Positions 1 to 14,900 of a DNA stretch of 64,000 nucleotides are shown here, one piece after another. The DNA comes from Pomacea canaliculata. Lineage: Eukaryota > Mollusca > Gastropoda > Architaenioglossa > Ampullariidae. The notes beneath the pieces were generated by a model. That model had not been told where the DNA came from. It saw only the letters and a program-made list of their open reading frames with translations, and made no database searches. Where the stretch lies: contig NC_037594.1 in NCBI RefSeq assembly GCF_003073045.1, positions 18,544,927 through 18,608,926 on the forward strand. The letters run 5' to 3'. Numbering within the stretch: position 1 is the first letter of the stretch; every line of letters begins with the position of its first letter. A program made the translations under genes and the position numbers.

Positions 1-1443
1 TATGTCACAGTGTAAAAGACATGACGGAAGAACACGTGTAAACTGAATGTGTAGACTACGGTATGGTGTAAAATAGCAAGAAGTGTGGGAGGACAGCACC
101 TTCACAACAATCAGGCTAGGTAAAACACGGGCTAAATACAGTAAAACTGAGATTTGTCTTCAACCACGGGTTGGAGCATCCCTGCGGCAGGACACTGGAT
201 GTGGTCGACAAATGTTGTGCATCTCTTGTCCTCGCATCGACATTTTGGCCAACATTTCACAAATGCACAAATCTGGCATCAACACAGCCATCAGCAGGCT
301 TTGGCTCAATACATGAACGAAGTGAACACGCATACATGGGTATGACATTTCCTCTCTTTCTCTCACACGACAACAACATGCGCGCGCAAGTGATGGACTA
401 ACTGACACCAAATAAATAAGTGGGGGAGCCCATAAAAAAAATTAAAAATCTGATTTAACCTATCAGGACATGTCAATGTCAAAATTGCATATGCTGGAAG
501 AAGGACGTGGGAAGTCGTTTCTTATCAGACTTTTACCGAGTTGACATTCATACATAAAGCGTTTAGATGAAGTGATGGTTACAAACAAAACAAACAAAAA
601 ATACAGCAAACAAGTTAGTCCACAAGGTTGTCTAAGAACCAGTCGTTACAAAATGCAACCCACGGGGAGCCAACGAGGCATCAGTGTTTGTTTCGTATCT
701 CCAAACAAGAGACCACGAAAAGTTACACGGAGAGAGGATGTGAGCACGTTAACGAACAGTTAAACCGAACGTTCATAAAACCCAGAACGAGGGTTTCATT
801 TTTCCACAACCTTTTCACCGAGAAGCGACGGAAGAACGTGTGAGCACTGAGGTGAGGCATCGGATGGGTGACAATGTCTTTTGGCAAAATATTATTGTTT
901 TTTCTTCTCGACCAGTTTTGTTTTTCCTGAAACACGGGTCCGTGATTCAGAGCGAAATGTTTTTGTAGCTAAAGGACTGCGTGGGGCTCGATGTCTGGAC
1001 GGTCCGACACGTTTCGCTGTCAGGCTGCAGACTGAAGGATCGGATATCTGTCGCGTCGCACGCCCGCATGCGAGGGCAGCAGCACATCATCGCCAGGTGG
1101 GACAGGTGAGCTGAAGCGTTAACAGGTACAGTGACTAAGCTGGTCCTAAAGTGTGTGTGTAAAGGTTCATCATCATCATCAGCTGCTGATCTGCAATATC
1201 TAGATAAGTTGCTGTGGTTGTATTTTGTCATTTGTCCCTTATCAGCCTCCCCTCACGTCATCCAGGCCGTACTGCAAGCACCAGGTAAACATAATGTTTC
1301 ATAATGCCACCATATCTTTCGAGATCGTTCCACCACCACATCCACTCAAAGTGAAGAAAGTGGTGAGTACTTAAGTTTTCAACAGAAAACCGTTCTCCGA
1401 CCCTTAAAAAAAAAACACCCCAAAAACCAACATGTCCGCTCAC
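1..1443 (-). other. NUAK 3' UTR and downstream flank
   Basis: No credible coding region on either strand. The part next to 1443 must be NUAK 3' UTR, but I see no canonical AATAAA on the minus strand, so the transcript end is unplaced. Short ORFs here look random. Confidence 0.5.
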
Positions 1444-2954
1444 TTAGCATCTGTTGCAAATGTCCAGAGCTTGCTGGCACACCTGGTGGGCCTCATGGCT
1501 GTCGAAAAGTCTGTCACAGTCCGCCAGGTGGCGCCCCGACGCCAGGCCGTCGAGACTGAGAGCTGTGAACTCTCCCTCCAGAGAGAAGCTGCAGCGATCT
1601 CCGGCCTGCAGGTCGCTGGCTGCCGCCTCCAGTACCAGACTGTTGCGGCTGCGCGGCCGCTGGTGGTGGTAATGGTACTGCTGCTGCAGGAACTGCTCGC
1701 CTTCGCCGCTGTCATAGGACAGGTCGAGGATGTCGGCTGACGAGTTGGAGCTCAGGCTGCCGATGCTCAGGCGCTTTCGGGCGTCCTCCATCAGCGAGCC
1801 TCGATTCGCCCCTCCTGTTCCAGTCGCCGCCGTCGTCTTCAAGATCCCCTTGCGTCGTCGCACGACCTTGGAAGGATCAGGGTCAAAGCTGCACGTGCAC
1901 TGAGCGCTGCTGAGGGGCTCCAATCCCGACAGCCCCTGTTTTCCGGTGTTAGGGGTCGGACTCGGGGGCTGCGGGACGGAGGTGACGGCGTAGCGGGAGT
2001 GGAGGCGGTGAACAGGACACGTGTGCCAGGCCGCACCGACCCCTGGCGGACAGTTGGGGGAGTCCGCCTGCGGCAGAGCTAGGCCAGCGGCGCTGGTAGT
2101 TGAGGAGGCTAGCTGGCTGTCGCCAGGGACAGGAACTGAGGGCGGTAGGAAGGTAAGATCTTTGGCGTAAAGGTGAGAGGAGGCCAGAAGCGCGGACGGG
2201 TCTGCCGGGAGGGACCGACGGGACAGCAGCACCTCCTCCGCCGTCTTGGGGCTGGTCTCGTTGATGCAGCAGCCGCTGTCGCCGCCAGAAAACTTGCCAC
2301 CGCGCTTGAGGATGCCCCGCCTTGGCTTTTTGTCCGAGTGGAAGACTCTGGTCTTCTCGTGCTCGAAACTCTCCGCCGACACTTGCACCGGAGCTACTGC
2401 CTCCCCCACTCCTCCTCTTCCATTCCTGCCTTCCACCTCCACGTTCCGCCGCAGAGCCTCGTCCGCTGCCAAACTCTGGATGACCCGCGCCTTAATCTCT
2501 TCTATTCCGCTAGCGATGGCCCGTTGCCATGGTTGCCCGCCTGCCGACGTCCGGCTGGCATCGTCCTCCGCGAGGTCACCGGAAGTCGAGGTCGAAGCCG
2601 ATTCGGCCGGCGTGGGGGAGGAGGGCGCTGGCTGGGGTGCCCCTCGCCCGATGTCGTACAGCACCTCGTCTTCGTCAAAGGAAGTCTCCACCGACTTCTT
2701 GCTGCTTCGACTTCCGGGTCGCTGGCGGAGGCCGGGCGGCGGGGAGCGCGAGTCCAGCTCCAGGTCACTGTCGGAGGAGAAGGAACTGTGATGGCGATGT
2801 GAGCGCCGCACCAGCAGGGGTGAAGGTTCGTAGACGCGGCCGTCAGGGGTCAGGTCGTGACCCATGTTTAGCCACCAGTGGTTGAGCACTTCCTTCAGCG
2901 TCGCTCGGCGGGCGGGGTTAACTGTCAGCATGTGTCGAATGAGGCCAGCCGCAC
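1444..2954 (-). CDS. NUAK1: NUAK coding exon 7 (end of kinase domain, long tail)
   Basis: 1511 nt, ending at TAA 1446-1444. It starts [19 protein letters not shown], the end of the kinase domain, followed by a low-complexity Ser/Pro/Gly-rich tail with two GILK motifs, an acidic patch ([12 protein letters not shown]) and the conserved C-terminal helix. The frame stays open 42 codons into the intron upstream of 2954; the splice to 2954 is chosen because it completes the split Gly codon and the family alignment. The acceptor has a poor pyrimidine tract. GC is clearly higher than in surrounding introns. Confidence 0.93.
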
Positions 2955-5900
2955 CTTCAACATATACACCCAGCAAATAAGCAAGTATGCATAAGAATAG
3001 TATGTACATAAACAGGCAAAGGTGTGATAATAGGAATAAGTGGATTATGTACATAAAAAACTGGTATGTGCAGCGCATGCCCCCTTTTGATACAATTTGC
3101 TTCGTTCGTATGAGAATTTCTCTCTGTTGCCTCTCTCTCTCTTAGTCATACTGAGCATCAAAGGCCGTGACTACAAAAACCGAAAAGGTCTCCACCAAAA
3201 TCTTCCCTCAAAGCTCAACCTTTTTAATATGGATCACATGATACATTTTTGAAACGTGTATCAGCACTTTGATGTGGGTTAGCAACTGTGACAAAACCAC
3301 ATCCTCCCTTGCCACCCCTCCACAAGTACACACAGCGCGCTAGAAGCAAGAAAAGGGTTGTAGTGGTGGTGGTGGTGGGAGGAGGGTCAAGCATTTTTAG
3401 GACTTTCACCTTGTCTATTCAGAGCACGAAGACGATAACAAGATAACGGCGATGGACGATCCAGATATCGTCACCGCAAAACGGAAACTGTACACAGCCA
3501 TCAACAGGACAACCTATTAAAAGCCGATACCTGGTGGGGAACGGTGGGACCGGGTAGAAAATACCATCCGCAATAAAGGTTTCGAGAAAAGAGTGCAAGT
3601 TTGTCGTTGTTCCCTCTGTCTCTTTCTGTCAATTATATATATATACCTGATTAAAAAAGTATATCTCTCCCACGCTCTCTTTCTGCCTCACACACATCCT
3701 CTGTACGCCCACCTCTATCTCACACACACAGCTGCCAAGGTGCACCTACAGGTGCACGGAAGAGGACCTTTGATCTTCGACCTGCAGGTCATGACACTGT
3801 GTCGCAGCCAGCTGACAGGTGGGAGCAGCTTGGCGACTGGACAGGTTCAGACGGTTCACGCGTGTTTCGATTTGAAGCGCGACTTTCACTTTGTCAGACA
3901 TGTCCTGTTGCAAATCGCCGGAATGCTGTTGGCCCTCTTCCCCTGTATTATACACACCCCCAGCCACCCATGAAGGTGTGTGTGGTGGTGGTGGTGGTGG
4001 TGGTGGTGGTGGTGGGGTTGGCGTCTCAAGTTACCGTGAGAATAAAAGTCATCTTCATGCACCTCTGCACACACTCAAGTGTTGTGCACCGCTCTCTCTC
4101 TCTCAGAGAAAAAGAGAAAGAAGGGTGTTCCACTTTCGTCCCAACGTGGATGGGTTAAAAGCTATACGGTATTTATTCGTGTTCCGCACCATTGTGTGTC
4201 AAGTTCACTGCCTTTCAAGCGAATCCTGGAACCTCTCCCCACCCCCCATCTTTCCCGTGAAAACTACTTGCAAAGGAGGTGAAGGCGGGAAATGGTGTTC
4301 ACACCGAGCCAGCAACTAAGACCAAATATGATGGCGAGTCCTGTAAACAGATGCCACATTGAGAGATGAGATCTGAATTCAGGACACTCAATCCTCATGG
4401 TGTTGACATTACAAATAAATGGGGGAGGAACACAGATAAGGTCACGTGTTACTTACCACACGGCTGTGACGGTTCCGCGAAGTCGCCAGTGGAGATCTGT
4501 TCTCGCAGAATTTTGGGGTTAGTACTCTCGAAAGGCATGGCTCCATAGGCCAGAGTATACAGCACGACACCCAGACTCCAAATGTCCACCTGCACACGAA
4601 GAAGAATGTCATCACATTGGGGTTTATAAGGGTACCTGAACAACAGTAACACGTTTCTTACGCAGAAACAAAATATCCACACATGCGCACCCGAACAAAG
4701 AATACAGTAGGTAGAAAAAGTAGGTAAAAGGTAAAGGGAATGAGATGCAAGTGGTTCATTGTGTTCATTAAGACGACATCCACTTTCATTTTGTTATTTT
4801 AAAAACATTTTTCATAAAATTAAATGTACTACAATATACTGCTGGGAGAACAAAGGGGTGCGGTATTTTCTCCCACCCTCCAACCTACATTTCTAATTCC
4901 TAGCCGAGCGAAAATCCACCAGGCCACGTGTCCTGTGAGTGGTCATGATGTAGCGAGCAGTGTACTGCCAATGATTGCTATCTGAACACTGCAAACATAA
5001 GTATATTCAAGCTCTTCAGAGCAACCCACTGTGCAGGTGGCACCTACATGTCACCTATGTCTGTACTGCCAGTACACACAGGTGTCTGCACGCTCGATGC
5101 ACACCTGTGGCGGAGTGGGTAGCTAACATGCACACCTGTGGCGGACTGGGTAGCTAACATGCACACCTGCCATGGAATTTGTAATCATCATGTCTGTCGC
5201 GAGTGTGTCTAGCTAACAAACACACGTCATGGAATAGGTAGCTAACAAGCTCACCTGGGCAGGTACGAAGAACAGCTGTTATGGAATGTACAACTAATTA
5301 GCCCACCGGACATGGAATGTACGGCTAATTAGCACACAAGCACGTCCTCGAGTGTGTGGCTAACATAACACACTTGTCGTGAAATGTGTACCTAACAGAC
5401 ATACCCGTAATTAAATACATGCACCCACACAGACTGAGAGAGAGAGTGAGAGATAAGGGTGGAAAGCGAGAAAGAGACAGCACAGAATGTTTCATTTACA
5501 TGTACACGAAGAAACACCTGTGTACAACATAGCCGACACAGACACTCTGTCAACCTTGATCTTTACAGCAAATGAATCCACTAAAGAGAACACAGGTGCT
5601 CCACCATCCCTGCCCATCCCCAAGACCCTTTCTGCTGCCTTCCTGTCCCATGTGCCGCGGGAACCAGTCAGGCAGAAGACTAGGTAGGTGGGCTGGGCAC
5701 AACAAGGTGAAGATGGCAGGTGGATTGTGGGATCAACGAAACAAGCCAAAGGCGGGAAACAGGTGTGCAGGAGGAAAGAAAACGAGAGCAGGAGGAGTCA
5801 GCCAGCGAGTGTGACACAGTCAAACTTTCCTTAAAAAAAAACCCACAAAAACCCAAACTCCTCCAAACAAATAAAAACAGATTCAAACAAGGGGCCAAAG

Positions 5901-8900
5901 CACGAGCTGTTTTTCAGCCTCTACCCGCGCTCATGGCCCTGTTAGAATTTCATCATAAAAAAAGGAGACCCTCTTCAGCGACACCCAATCATAAAAATTT
6001 CGGTTTCAAGTTTGAAACAGGCACACGTACCCGTCTCGAAAGCTAGTTTGTCAAAGGGTACACGAGTTAATCGGGAAGACGGGGTGCCAATAGAGAGCCG
6101 GCGAAGTGAATTAATATGTTAGGGAGCGGAGGCAGGACACACATCGGGTTTTCTCTCTCTCTGAAGTCCAGTTGTTTCTCTCTCTCTCCTCCCCCACACT
6201 ACTTTCCGATACACTCAATTTGCCTCAAGCGAAGCACCTTAAGCAAGCTCTCGTAATCTTTTCGTGATTACTACAGACACAAACCAGACAAGAGGAGAAG
6301 TTCGTTTAAATTGTCCAAGGATAAACATCAGTTCTTTCCGCCAATGTTTGCAACTGCTGATTGATCATAAACTGTAAGTTCACAACAGGTGACACCAGGC
6401 TGTTAAATCACATGTTACCAAGACTTACCTTCCCTTTGCACCCCACCACCACCACCACCACCACCACTGCCACAACCCGTCTTTTGTGAAAACTGTCTGA
6501 CCACATGGATATCGAACCACCTACCATTTTCCAACTCTAGGTGAAACGATGTTAAGGACAATGGCGGCTACTATATGCTTTGAGCCAACCAAAGTAAAAT
6601 GGGCAAGGGGAGAGAACAACGACAGGAAAAGATAATTACTGACAAATGGCCACTTCAGGGACAAAGCCAATCCTTCAAACTCGACATACTGGTCTTAGCA
6701 CCGGAAGTGACCTTTGTGAAAAAGGGGACGATCTAGAGTTGCCGGAAATGTGGCCTACGTCACTCGCAGGGACATCAAACGGAAGGTTACAAACAGTCAA
6801 GGAAAAGAAGCCAGAAATGGGGGGTTAAAGTGCTACCCAGAAGGGCAGAGACCGGTCTGGGAGGAAGTTGTTGAAATTAAAATCAGATGCGGACAATGGT
6901 CCCAGCTTTTCATCTACTTCAGCGCCCAGCTGTCTTCAGGAGATGGAGAGACACCATCACAGATTCCCGGTGCCTGAGTCACTGTATGTGCAGGTTGCTA
7001 TGACGAAATGTCTTACAAATCTTTCCGAACTCTTCCCCACTTCCTCTCACCCTTCCGAGCCATCCGTCAGCCCGTGTTGTCTGCCCGTTCATTTTTCACA
7101 CGTTCCGGCATTTGAAGTGACATGAAATTCCAGTCAAAAACAACGGATGACATCGGTGAGACTCACATAAATTACTACTGACATTTGGACGAGTTTTAAA
7201 AAAATATTAATGCCAATTTAAAGTGCCACGAGAGCCCAAAAAGCGTTTTCTCCTTCACGCCTGCCAAATAAAGGAAAGGGTACAGGAGTCTGCAAAAAGG
7301 CATCATATCAGCAGCGAAATTCTGAAAACCCACAAAATGACAAAACCTTTCCTTTTCCAGAATGATTGCATTTAGTCCACTGTGAGATATTTCCCAGCTC
7401 CTCTAATAAACTTTAATATAGCCTCTTGACACACAGACATCTTCAAGTCTTTGTCATGAATTTAAACTCGTTAAAAATATACTTCCACTCGGGCAGGTTT
7501 ATAAGCTCTTGCCATCAACGAATCAAAACGCCCGTCAAAATCAAATAAAAACAAAGCAGCTGTACTCAGGTGGGTCTTTAACTATTCCCGAGCGCGTGCA
7601 GTGGCGTCACTGTGCAGTCATCCGCGCCAAGCCCGGGCTTGGGAAACTGATGAACTGTGGACCGACATGGGGGATGGTGCCCAGTAGCTGCGCGCGCAGG
7701 ACGGAAGCAGGACCGTCTGGCCACGACCATTTCCAGTCAAAAAAAAAAAACCAAAAAAAAACCAACCAAACAAAAACAAAACAGCGCGTGCTGCAGGGGC
7801 GCCGGTGGCCTCCGGATGACGAACGACGAACGCATCTCCGTTCACGACTCTTTCCTCCACCTAGTTGAGCGTCGGGCCATGTCGAGGGCTCTACTGTCAT
7901 GCACTTTGGCCCTAATTTATGAAGCCAATTCAGCGCTGTGACTAAGATAATTTATGCTAAAAGGATCGGCTAGACTCTTATCACATTTTTTTGTGTACGC
8001 CCATCTAAATTTTGTTTCTCAATTTTCGCTTGCTCATTCCTTTGTTCAGGATATCTTTCGTGTTGCATGGATTGTGGATGTGAGGATGTGACCGACACAA
8101 GCTGCTGACGTGTACATTCGTGCAGCTGCAGCTCTCCCGGGGAGGGGACAGACGGAATGGGAGGAGCAGGGGAGGCAAAGAAGGTTCGAGAAGCGTCTGA
8201 AGCTTGCACGTAACGGGCCCAAAGCGTGCAGACGAGATGAAAGAGAGAGAGAGCGGGAGGTTACATTGGTAATTACCGCTCGATGCTATCATCAGCTAAC
8301 TCTCGCACAAAGAGTAATAAAAGCTGGCCGACTGGGACACACAAACCTGCCCGGAGTTGTGCCCGCGGGCTCTGCACCAATTAAATGTGCATATTCCGAC
8401 TGGTTTATCCCCCTCATCCTCCCTCCACTTGGTGTTCTCCAGTGAGGTGGTCACTGGCTGAGAGAGAGAAGGAGGGAGAGAAAGCAGCTTGATAAATATC
8501 CGCTGGCTGCAAACAAATATCGTATGTATGACACAGTCCTGCCTGGCATCGCGGGTGAGTCACTGTGACAGGACAAGGACCAGCGGACCGGTGAAGGAGT
8601 GGTTTGGCAGTGCTCCATGCCACCCGAGTTTTGTTTTCACTTGTGCGCTTGCGTCTGTGTATGTGCGGCACCTGTAGTTTCTCCGGGTGCTTTCCTCTAC
8701 CCTGTGAGTGTGTGAACGATCATAGGGTGCATTCGGTGCCTGCTTAATGTTTGTGTTGTTGTGCACTTTTGTGTATGCGTGGGCGTCAACGGGTTTCGAA
8801 TCCGCTTTCAGAGGTGGGATAAGGCGCAATGTAAATAAAAAGCAAAAACACAATAATAAAATACGGGTACACGTGCATGCATAAGGAGAGAGGAAGCAAA

Positions 8901-11900
8901 GGATTAGAGACAGCTAGACAAAATGAAAGAGGGAGAGAGAAAGAGAGCTAAAGAGAAAATAAGTGTGAGAGAGAGAATGTGCGGGAGGGAGAAAGAGAGC
9001 AAAGAAGCTTCTCTTTTCATTCTCGCACCCAGCCCTCACCTCAGGTCCGTGGTAAGGTTTGCCGTTGACGATCTCCGGCGAGGCGTACAGAGGGCTGCCG
9101 CAGAAGGTCTTCAGCATGTCGTTGTGACTGAAGTAATTGGCCAGCCCGAAGTCCGCGATCTGTGGGCAGGAGGGAACACACACACAAACATCACATCAGG
9201 CACGGATGTCACACGTGCAGCATAAAAGATGAACAAAGAATAGCGCCTGCTCTTTGTATGGGGATGATTCTGCTAGTTAAGTCCGGCCATAGCAGGGGAA
9301 ATATAAAATCATCATCACGTGGATGGCAGACATGTACAAGTATCATGGGATGACAGACATGTACAAGTATCATGGGATGGCAGACATGTACAAGTGACAG
9401 AGGATGCAACAAAATGCTCACCTTGACGTTGCCTTCGCTGTCCAAGATGATGTTTTCTAGTTTCAGATCTCGATGAACAATACCATTCTGAAACAGGTTA
9501 CATAAAAAGGTGAGCACCTCTTTGCGAAGGCATGAAAAAGGTTCCACAATCTGCTAATATGTATAAAAATAACTATGAAATGTACAATTATAACTTTTGT
9601 TAAACATCAACGATTTTTGTTGTAAAAGGGTCACCGGCTGGACAACTACGGTCAGTCAGTCAGTCAATCAAGAACGAGGATGGTACAATGACCGTCGTTT
9701 CACCAGATAACAAAACACCTGTCGTCAGAAAGGTGAAAAAGCTAAATTGTGGCGAAATCAGGTTGACTACCTTATACACAGCCACACATGTTACACAAGT
9801 TAAAATGCCACGACGATGTTGCCAGGGTGAGGCGGGCACTCACCTGGTGGATGTAATGCACGGCGGCCACTATCTGGCGAAAGATGCGGCGCACGTCTGA
9901 CTCCTTCAGCACGCGCCGGGTGTTGAGGTAATCATACAGTTCCCCACCGAGAGCGCAATCCATGACGAGGACGATGCGGTCCTTCTTCTCGAACACTGCG
10001 AGAAAAACAAAACATGCAGCATGTCAACTAATCACGTGATATACAGGTGACCTAGGTTACACATAGACAACCGACAAAGGTACACAGACAGGATATACAT
10101 ACACATAGGTGAAATACGATAGAGATAACCAAAGATACCAAGACAGGTGACCTAGGATATTTGGAAATGAGAGATCCAGGGTACGTGTAGTTGACAGCAC
10201 ACACAGCGAGGCGACATAGGCAACATAGTAACATTTAAATAATACGGAGGAATAAAGGTAAGAATTTAAGATAAGATTATATTTCCCACGTGACATTGTA
10301 CAAGGAACATGTCTAACGATGGCCAGCAATACAGACTGCCCAGAGAGGTATCAAAATATACATAGAGATCTGACCTACGCCATGCTCAGGTGATCTGGGA
10401 TACAAGAACAAGCAACAAGACGGTGAGACACCAAAAGGAAAATTCACCCCATACAGAGCCCCAGTCTCGACAGGACCAATCAAATGCACGAAAATATTAA
10501 TAAGAAATAAAATAATGCACACAATGAATAGTGTTAGAATACAGTTATGTTTTTTTTAAATAAATATACGAAACCGCTTATAAATGCATAATATATACAT
10601 TTTAATACAATCAATGATAAGCGGTGTCTCGGTGACGCAAAGATCTAAATGAATGATTAACTCCGATTGGTCAAAAGTTGTGGGGCCCTGTACAGGTTGA
10701 ATTCTAGTGATGGCGCCTCACACGGAATACACGACCCTGGGTCCTGTTCGTCTTCCTAAGAGTTCCATTGACCAAATTTCTTCTTGACAATCACGTCAGT
10801 TATCAAACATTTTTACGATGCTTACTGACAATTTTTTCTTTAAATCTACACATGTTTACCACGCTTCACAATTCCATAAGCATTCCCAATTCTATTCCTC
10901 CACAGAGAATACGACTACTTCACCCTCATAGTTGATGTGTGACTGGAGGGTAGGTGAAGCAAACCTATTCACTGTGGGAGGGATGAAAAGAAAAGGTTAG
11001 GGTATGGGGGCAGTGTTGGTGGGGCAAAGAATTTTGAAAGTGATGAGGCAAAAAAAGAAAAAAAAAAAATACCCACAAAAACAACCTCTTTCATGTCGCT
11101 TCTGAACTCACAGTCCTTGAACTTCAACTTTGAACCAACACCGTGAACCCTCCGGCACGCGGGCCGCAAAGGCCTGGAACTGACGTCACAGCGGCCAGTC
11201 AGCTTATCAAGCGGTCGTCGTGCACGTCAGCAATCAATGAACAAGGCTTTGCGCGGCCACTCCAAAACCCATTGTGATAGATAATCCTCTGGCGGCGGAA
11301 CCCGCACACATCAAGGCTTTCTCTCCTCTCCTCCCCGGAGCATCCCAAGGCCAGCTTTGCCTCCGGCGAGGCAGTGGCGCTCGGTGGACCTGGAGTGTCC
11401 GCAGCCGCCGACAATTTGCACAAAGCCGACAGCCATGTTCGGCGCGAGACCGATACCCACATCGTGTGTTTGCTCGGCGTAACTCGGGGCCCGGGGACGC
11501 CGCACGTCCTCCACGGCCATCTCCAACGGATGGAAAAAAAAAAAAAAAGTTGCAGACGGGTGAGGTAGGAAAAGAGCCACCAGACTATCAACTTCCTTAC
11601 TTCTCTAATTTCCTGCTGATCTGAAGACAAAATTCTAATTCCTGGGCTCGATTCGTTTACAGCTTTATTTTGGAGGCAATGGAAGGTAAGAAGCAAAATA
11701 AATAAAATAAATAAAAAAATAGAAAATAAAATTCAATAAATAAAGAAAAGAAACCTCCTGCAGACAACCTCCTTTCATTTTTCATTTCTCTCATAGGAAT
11801 CCCATCTCATCTGACGACAACTTACATTATGAGTTTTTTAGTTGGGTTGGGGGAGGGGTGTGAAAAAAGTGAGCGGTATGACAAATTTTTCTTCAATAAA

Positions 11901-14900
11901 CTATAGTTAAATATCTGACCATAATATTCCAAATTCTCGACTCCAAACATCATAAAAAGCAGGCCACGAGGGATAGTGAGGTAGAGCGGAGGACTTTCCT
12001 ACTACATCAGAAGATGGTGTGTCGGGTATGTTACGACCTCTGCCGTCAAGCCCTCTAATCTGACTTTGTGTGCACAAGATCGCCAGTTGCAAGGATCGCC
12101 GGCTCTCAGAACGCAAATGTCATGGAGGTGCCAAACAGGACTCGAACAACCCTCGCTTCGCACTCAACCACCACGGTATACCCAGATAAAAAAAAAAAAA
12201 AAAAAAAACAAAAAACAACAAAAATCCGGGTGCCCACACCGACAAACATATGCACTCTTACTGCCTCACACATTCTTTCCATTTCAGAATTCGGGATGAG
12301 ATAAAGACTGGAATTTGTTTTGTAACAGAGACAGCGGAAAGACAAGAATGTTTTCCTAAGTTTTGAAGTACATATTTCCTTATTTATCTCGCGCAGCATC
12401 ACAACCACGTAGGCTGCACTCCCAGAGCCAACCAATAAAGAATAAAAACACGCAGAAAATATAGATATCCCCAAATACCAACGACCCTCTATAATACATA
12501 AAAAAAAACCATACTCATACTTTAAGACATTCAATCAAGAAAAGAGAATGGAGCAAGAAAATCTAGTACCTTACACGAATTAAAACATTTTAAAAACTGC
12601 TAAAAATGATAGTATTTTTAAAGAAATAATTTTCAATTGGGCATTTAAATGTTTAAATAACGAATGTGGTAAAGGACAGAGTTTCTTTTGTTTAAAAGTG
12701 CATAAGAAGGTATGTTGTCCTTGTAGCTGGAAGAGATAGAATGCAAAAGTCGGTAAAGGAGCGGATGCTTCGAGAAGGAATGTAGACAGATTAGCGATTA
12801 GAAAAAAAAAAAAGAAAAAAAAAAGGATGAGCTAGCAAGGATTCCGATGCAGGCAGCTGACAGCTTGCAGTTAAATCTCGCTTTAATTGGGATCTTGTGG
12901 GGAGCATGCAGGAGTGGTAGTATGGCATGTTTACATTTGACAGCTTGAAGAACAAGTGGAGCAACCGAGTTCTGGACTTTCCGAAAACTGCGAATGAGGT
13001 GCTGCCCACGGCCTGCCAGAAGAGAGTTTCAACCATCTCATTTAGCCAGAACAAAACGACCAAAAGTGTCAGCAGTGTGTGTGTGTACCCTCGCACGCGT
13101 GCATGTGACTTCTAACATTTCCTCCGTCTGTGACTAGGCTGTGACCCCAAGACCCCGGGGCTTGATTTCGAGCAAACGCTAATCGCCACCAAAATGGCAC
13201 TGTTCTCCACACGGAGCTGCGACCGTTGTCCCTGGAATGCAAACCCGATGCCCAGCTTCCCTCCCGAGCAGGAGTTGACGAGGGTTTAGGCTAAAACGAC
13301 GTGAGGGACACCGTGTCCTCTTTAGTAAGTTGACGTTTATGATCTATAAAGGCTGCTGACGCCAAACGACAGCTTGTCATGCGCGTGCGCACACACATTC
13401 TTGCCATTGCAGGGGGGAATGCCTGCGCGTTGCCAGGCAGCGACAACAAGAAGGATATTTTTGTATCCCTTTTTCCTGTTTTCCTGCTAAAATAAAAAAT
13501 ACCCCCCCCCCAACAAAGTGCCCCCCCCCCCAAATAAAAAAAGAGAAAATCTGTCGACAAGCTACCGATGCTGATACAAGGAAACACTAAACTGCTCGAT
13601 ATTTCTGAACCTGACGTTTTCCGCAAAAGCATTAGGACAGCTGAAATGTTTCCCCCTCTTCGACAAGGAAAAGCTTCAGCCATGCTGTCACCTTTAAGAA
13701 GATGAAACTAGTGATAGTAAACAAAGAGTATCCGTCTCTGTACGGGCTCTAGCAAAAATAGTCCTTTCTAGCCAGCAAAAGGTTATCCCTTCGTTTTTCT
13801 TTCTTACAGGCAGGCAGCCATGTTGGTAGCATGCTAACATTTAGGCAGAAAGCCCTATCAGCAGAAGCAGTTATTGTTCTTTGTGCCTGAGAAGTACGAA
13901 CAGAAGGACGACGAAAAAAAAAATCCCCATAACACCTAACACCACTTACATTACATTTCTCATGTCTTTAGCTGCTTGCTACCTGACCACTAGCTGATGT
14001 GCGATTTTCTTTCCACACCATCTCGCCCACAACATACACAGAGCCTAAACTCGAGGCTTTCCGATAGATGGCGCTTAATAACACCGACCCATGCTGCGAC
14101 AGAATATTACACTTGGATCAGTGGCCGACGGTGCGTAGCAGAAGTAGGTGGGTGAAGAATAGGTTCTAGCGTAGACGAGCTAGGACATACAGGTAAAAAG
14201 AGTGTTTTTCGCTTGTCTATGCTCTAAAGAGACCCGCGGTCCTCGGCCAAATGGAAACAACGGGGTTCCAGGCGAGGCTCCCAAACGCGGGTAACATGCG
14301 TGCAACCTTTATGACCCGAGAGTGTGCCAGTCTGCTTAAGATGGTAGTGGTGGAACGGGAGGATGAAAGCATTCGACTTCAGATTAGTTTAACCCCCTTT
14401 TCCCCCCACGAGCAGCTGTGCGGAACTGGAGTATTGCTCTTGTCGAGATAAAAATCATCCGGGGACTGCTAACGGAAATGGCCAGACACAGCAGCTGGGT
14501 CTTGGGCCGATAGTTCGTCAGCTTACAATCCTTACATCCTTGTCGTCTCTGTGGTCAATAGACGATCATCCCGTCCCTTGTCACCCCACCCCCACCTGCT
14601 GGGAGTCCTCTAGCAATGTTCGGATCCCCTGCTCCACCGGAACCCTCACCTATCCACCCACCCCACTCCGTCCAGCCAGGCAGCACAACGAAGTGGGAGT
14701 AAATCGGGCACCGTGACCCACCCAGAGTGGTTCAAAGAAGACTATGACTTAATTGCAGTGTGAACCAGACGTCCTCGGGGTGCATAGGAATAAATGATGT
14801 GCAGCGAGAATGAACCCCAGCAAGCAGCCCTCTCTATTATGGTCTAGACTCTAGAGTCTAGACGTTCCCCCCGCATCTCCCCACACCCCACCAAGCAGAG

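Larger units (their letters stand above)
2955..4456 (-). other. NUAK intron 6
   Basis: 1.5 kb without coding signal. It holds a GTG-type repeat at 3361-3380, a longer (GTG)n run at about 3973-4018 and a SINE-like piece at 4285-4435. Confidence 0.8.

Noticed and set aside
1432..2885. Several plus-strand ORFs of 100-209 codons across 1432-2885
   Set aside because: They are antisense to the NUAK last exon and have its GC-rich composition; no domain similarity.
2955..3078. 42-codon hydrophobic extension in frame upstream of NUAK exon 7
   Set aside because: It is intronic: the family alignment and the split Gly codon place the acceptor at 2954. The hydrophobic run comes from a T-rich intron end.
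3886..4074. Poly-histidine ORF
   Set aside because: Produced by the (GTG)n microsatellite.
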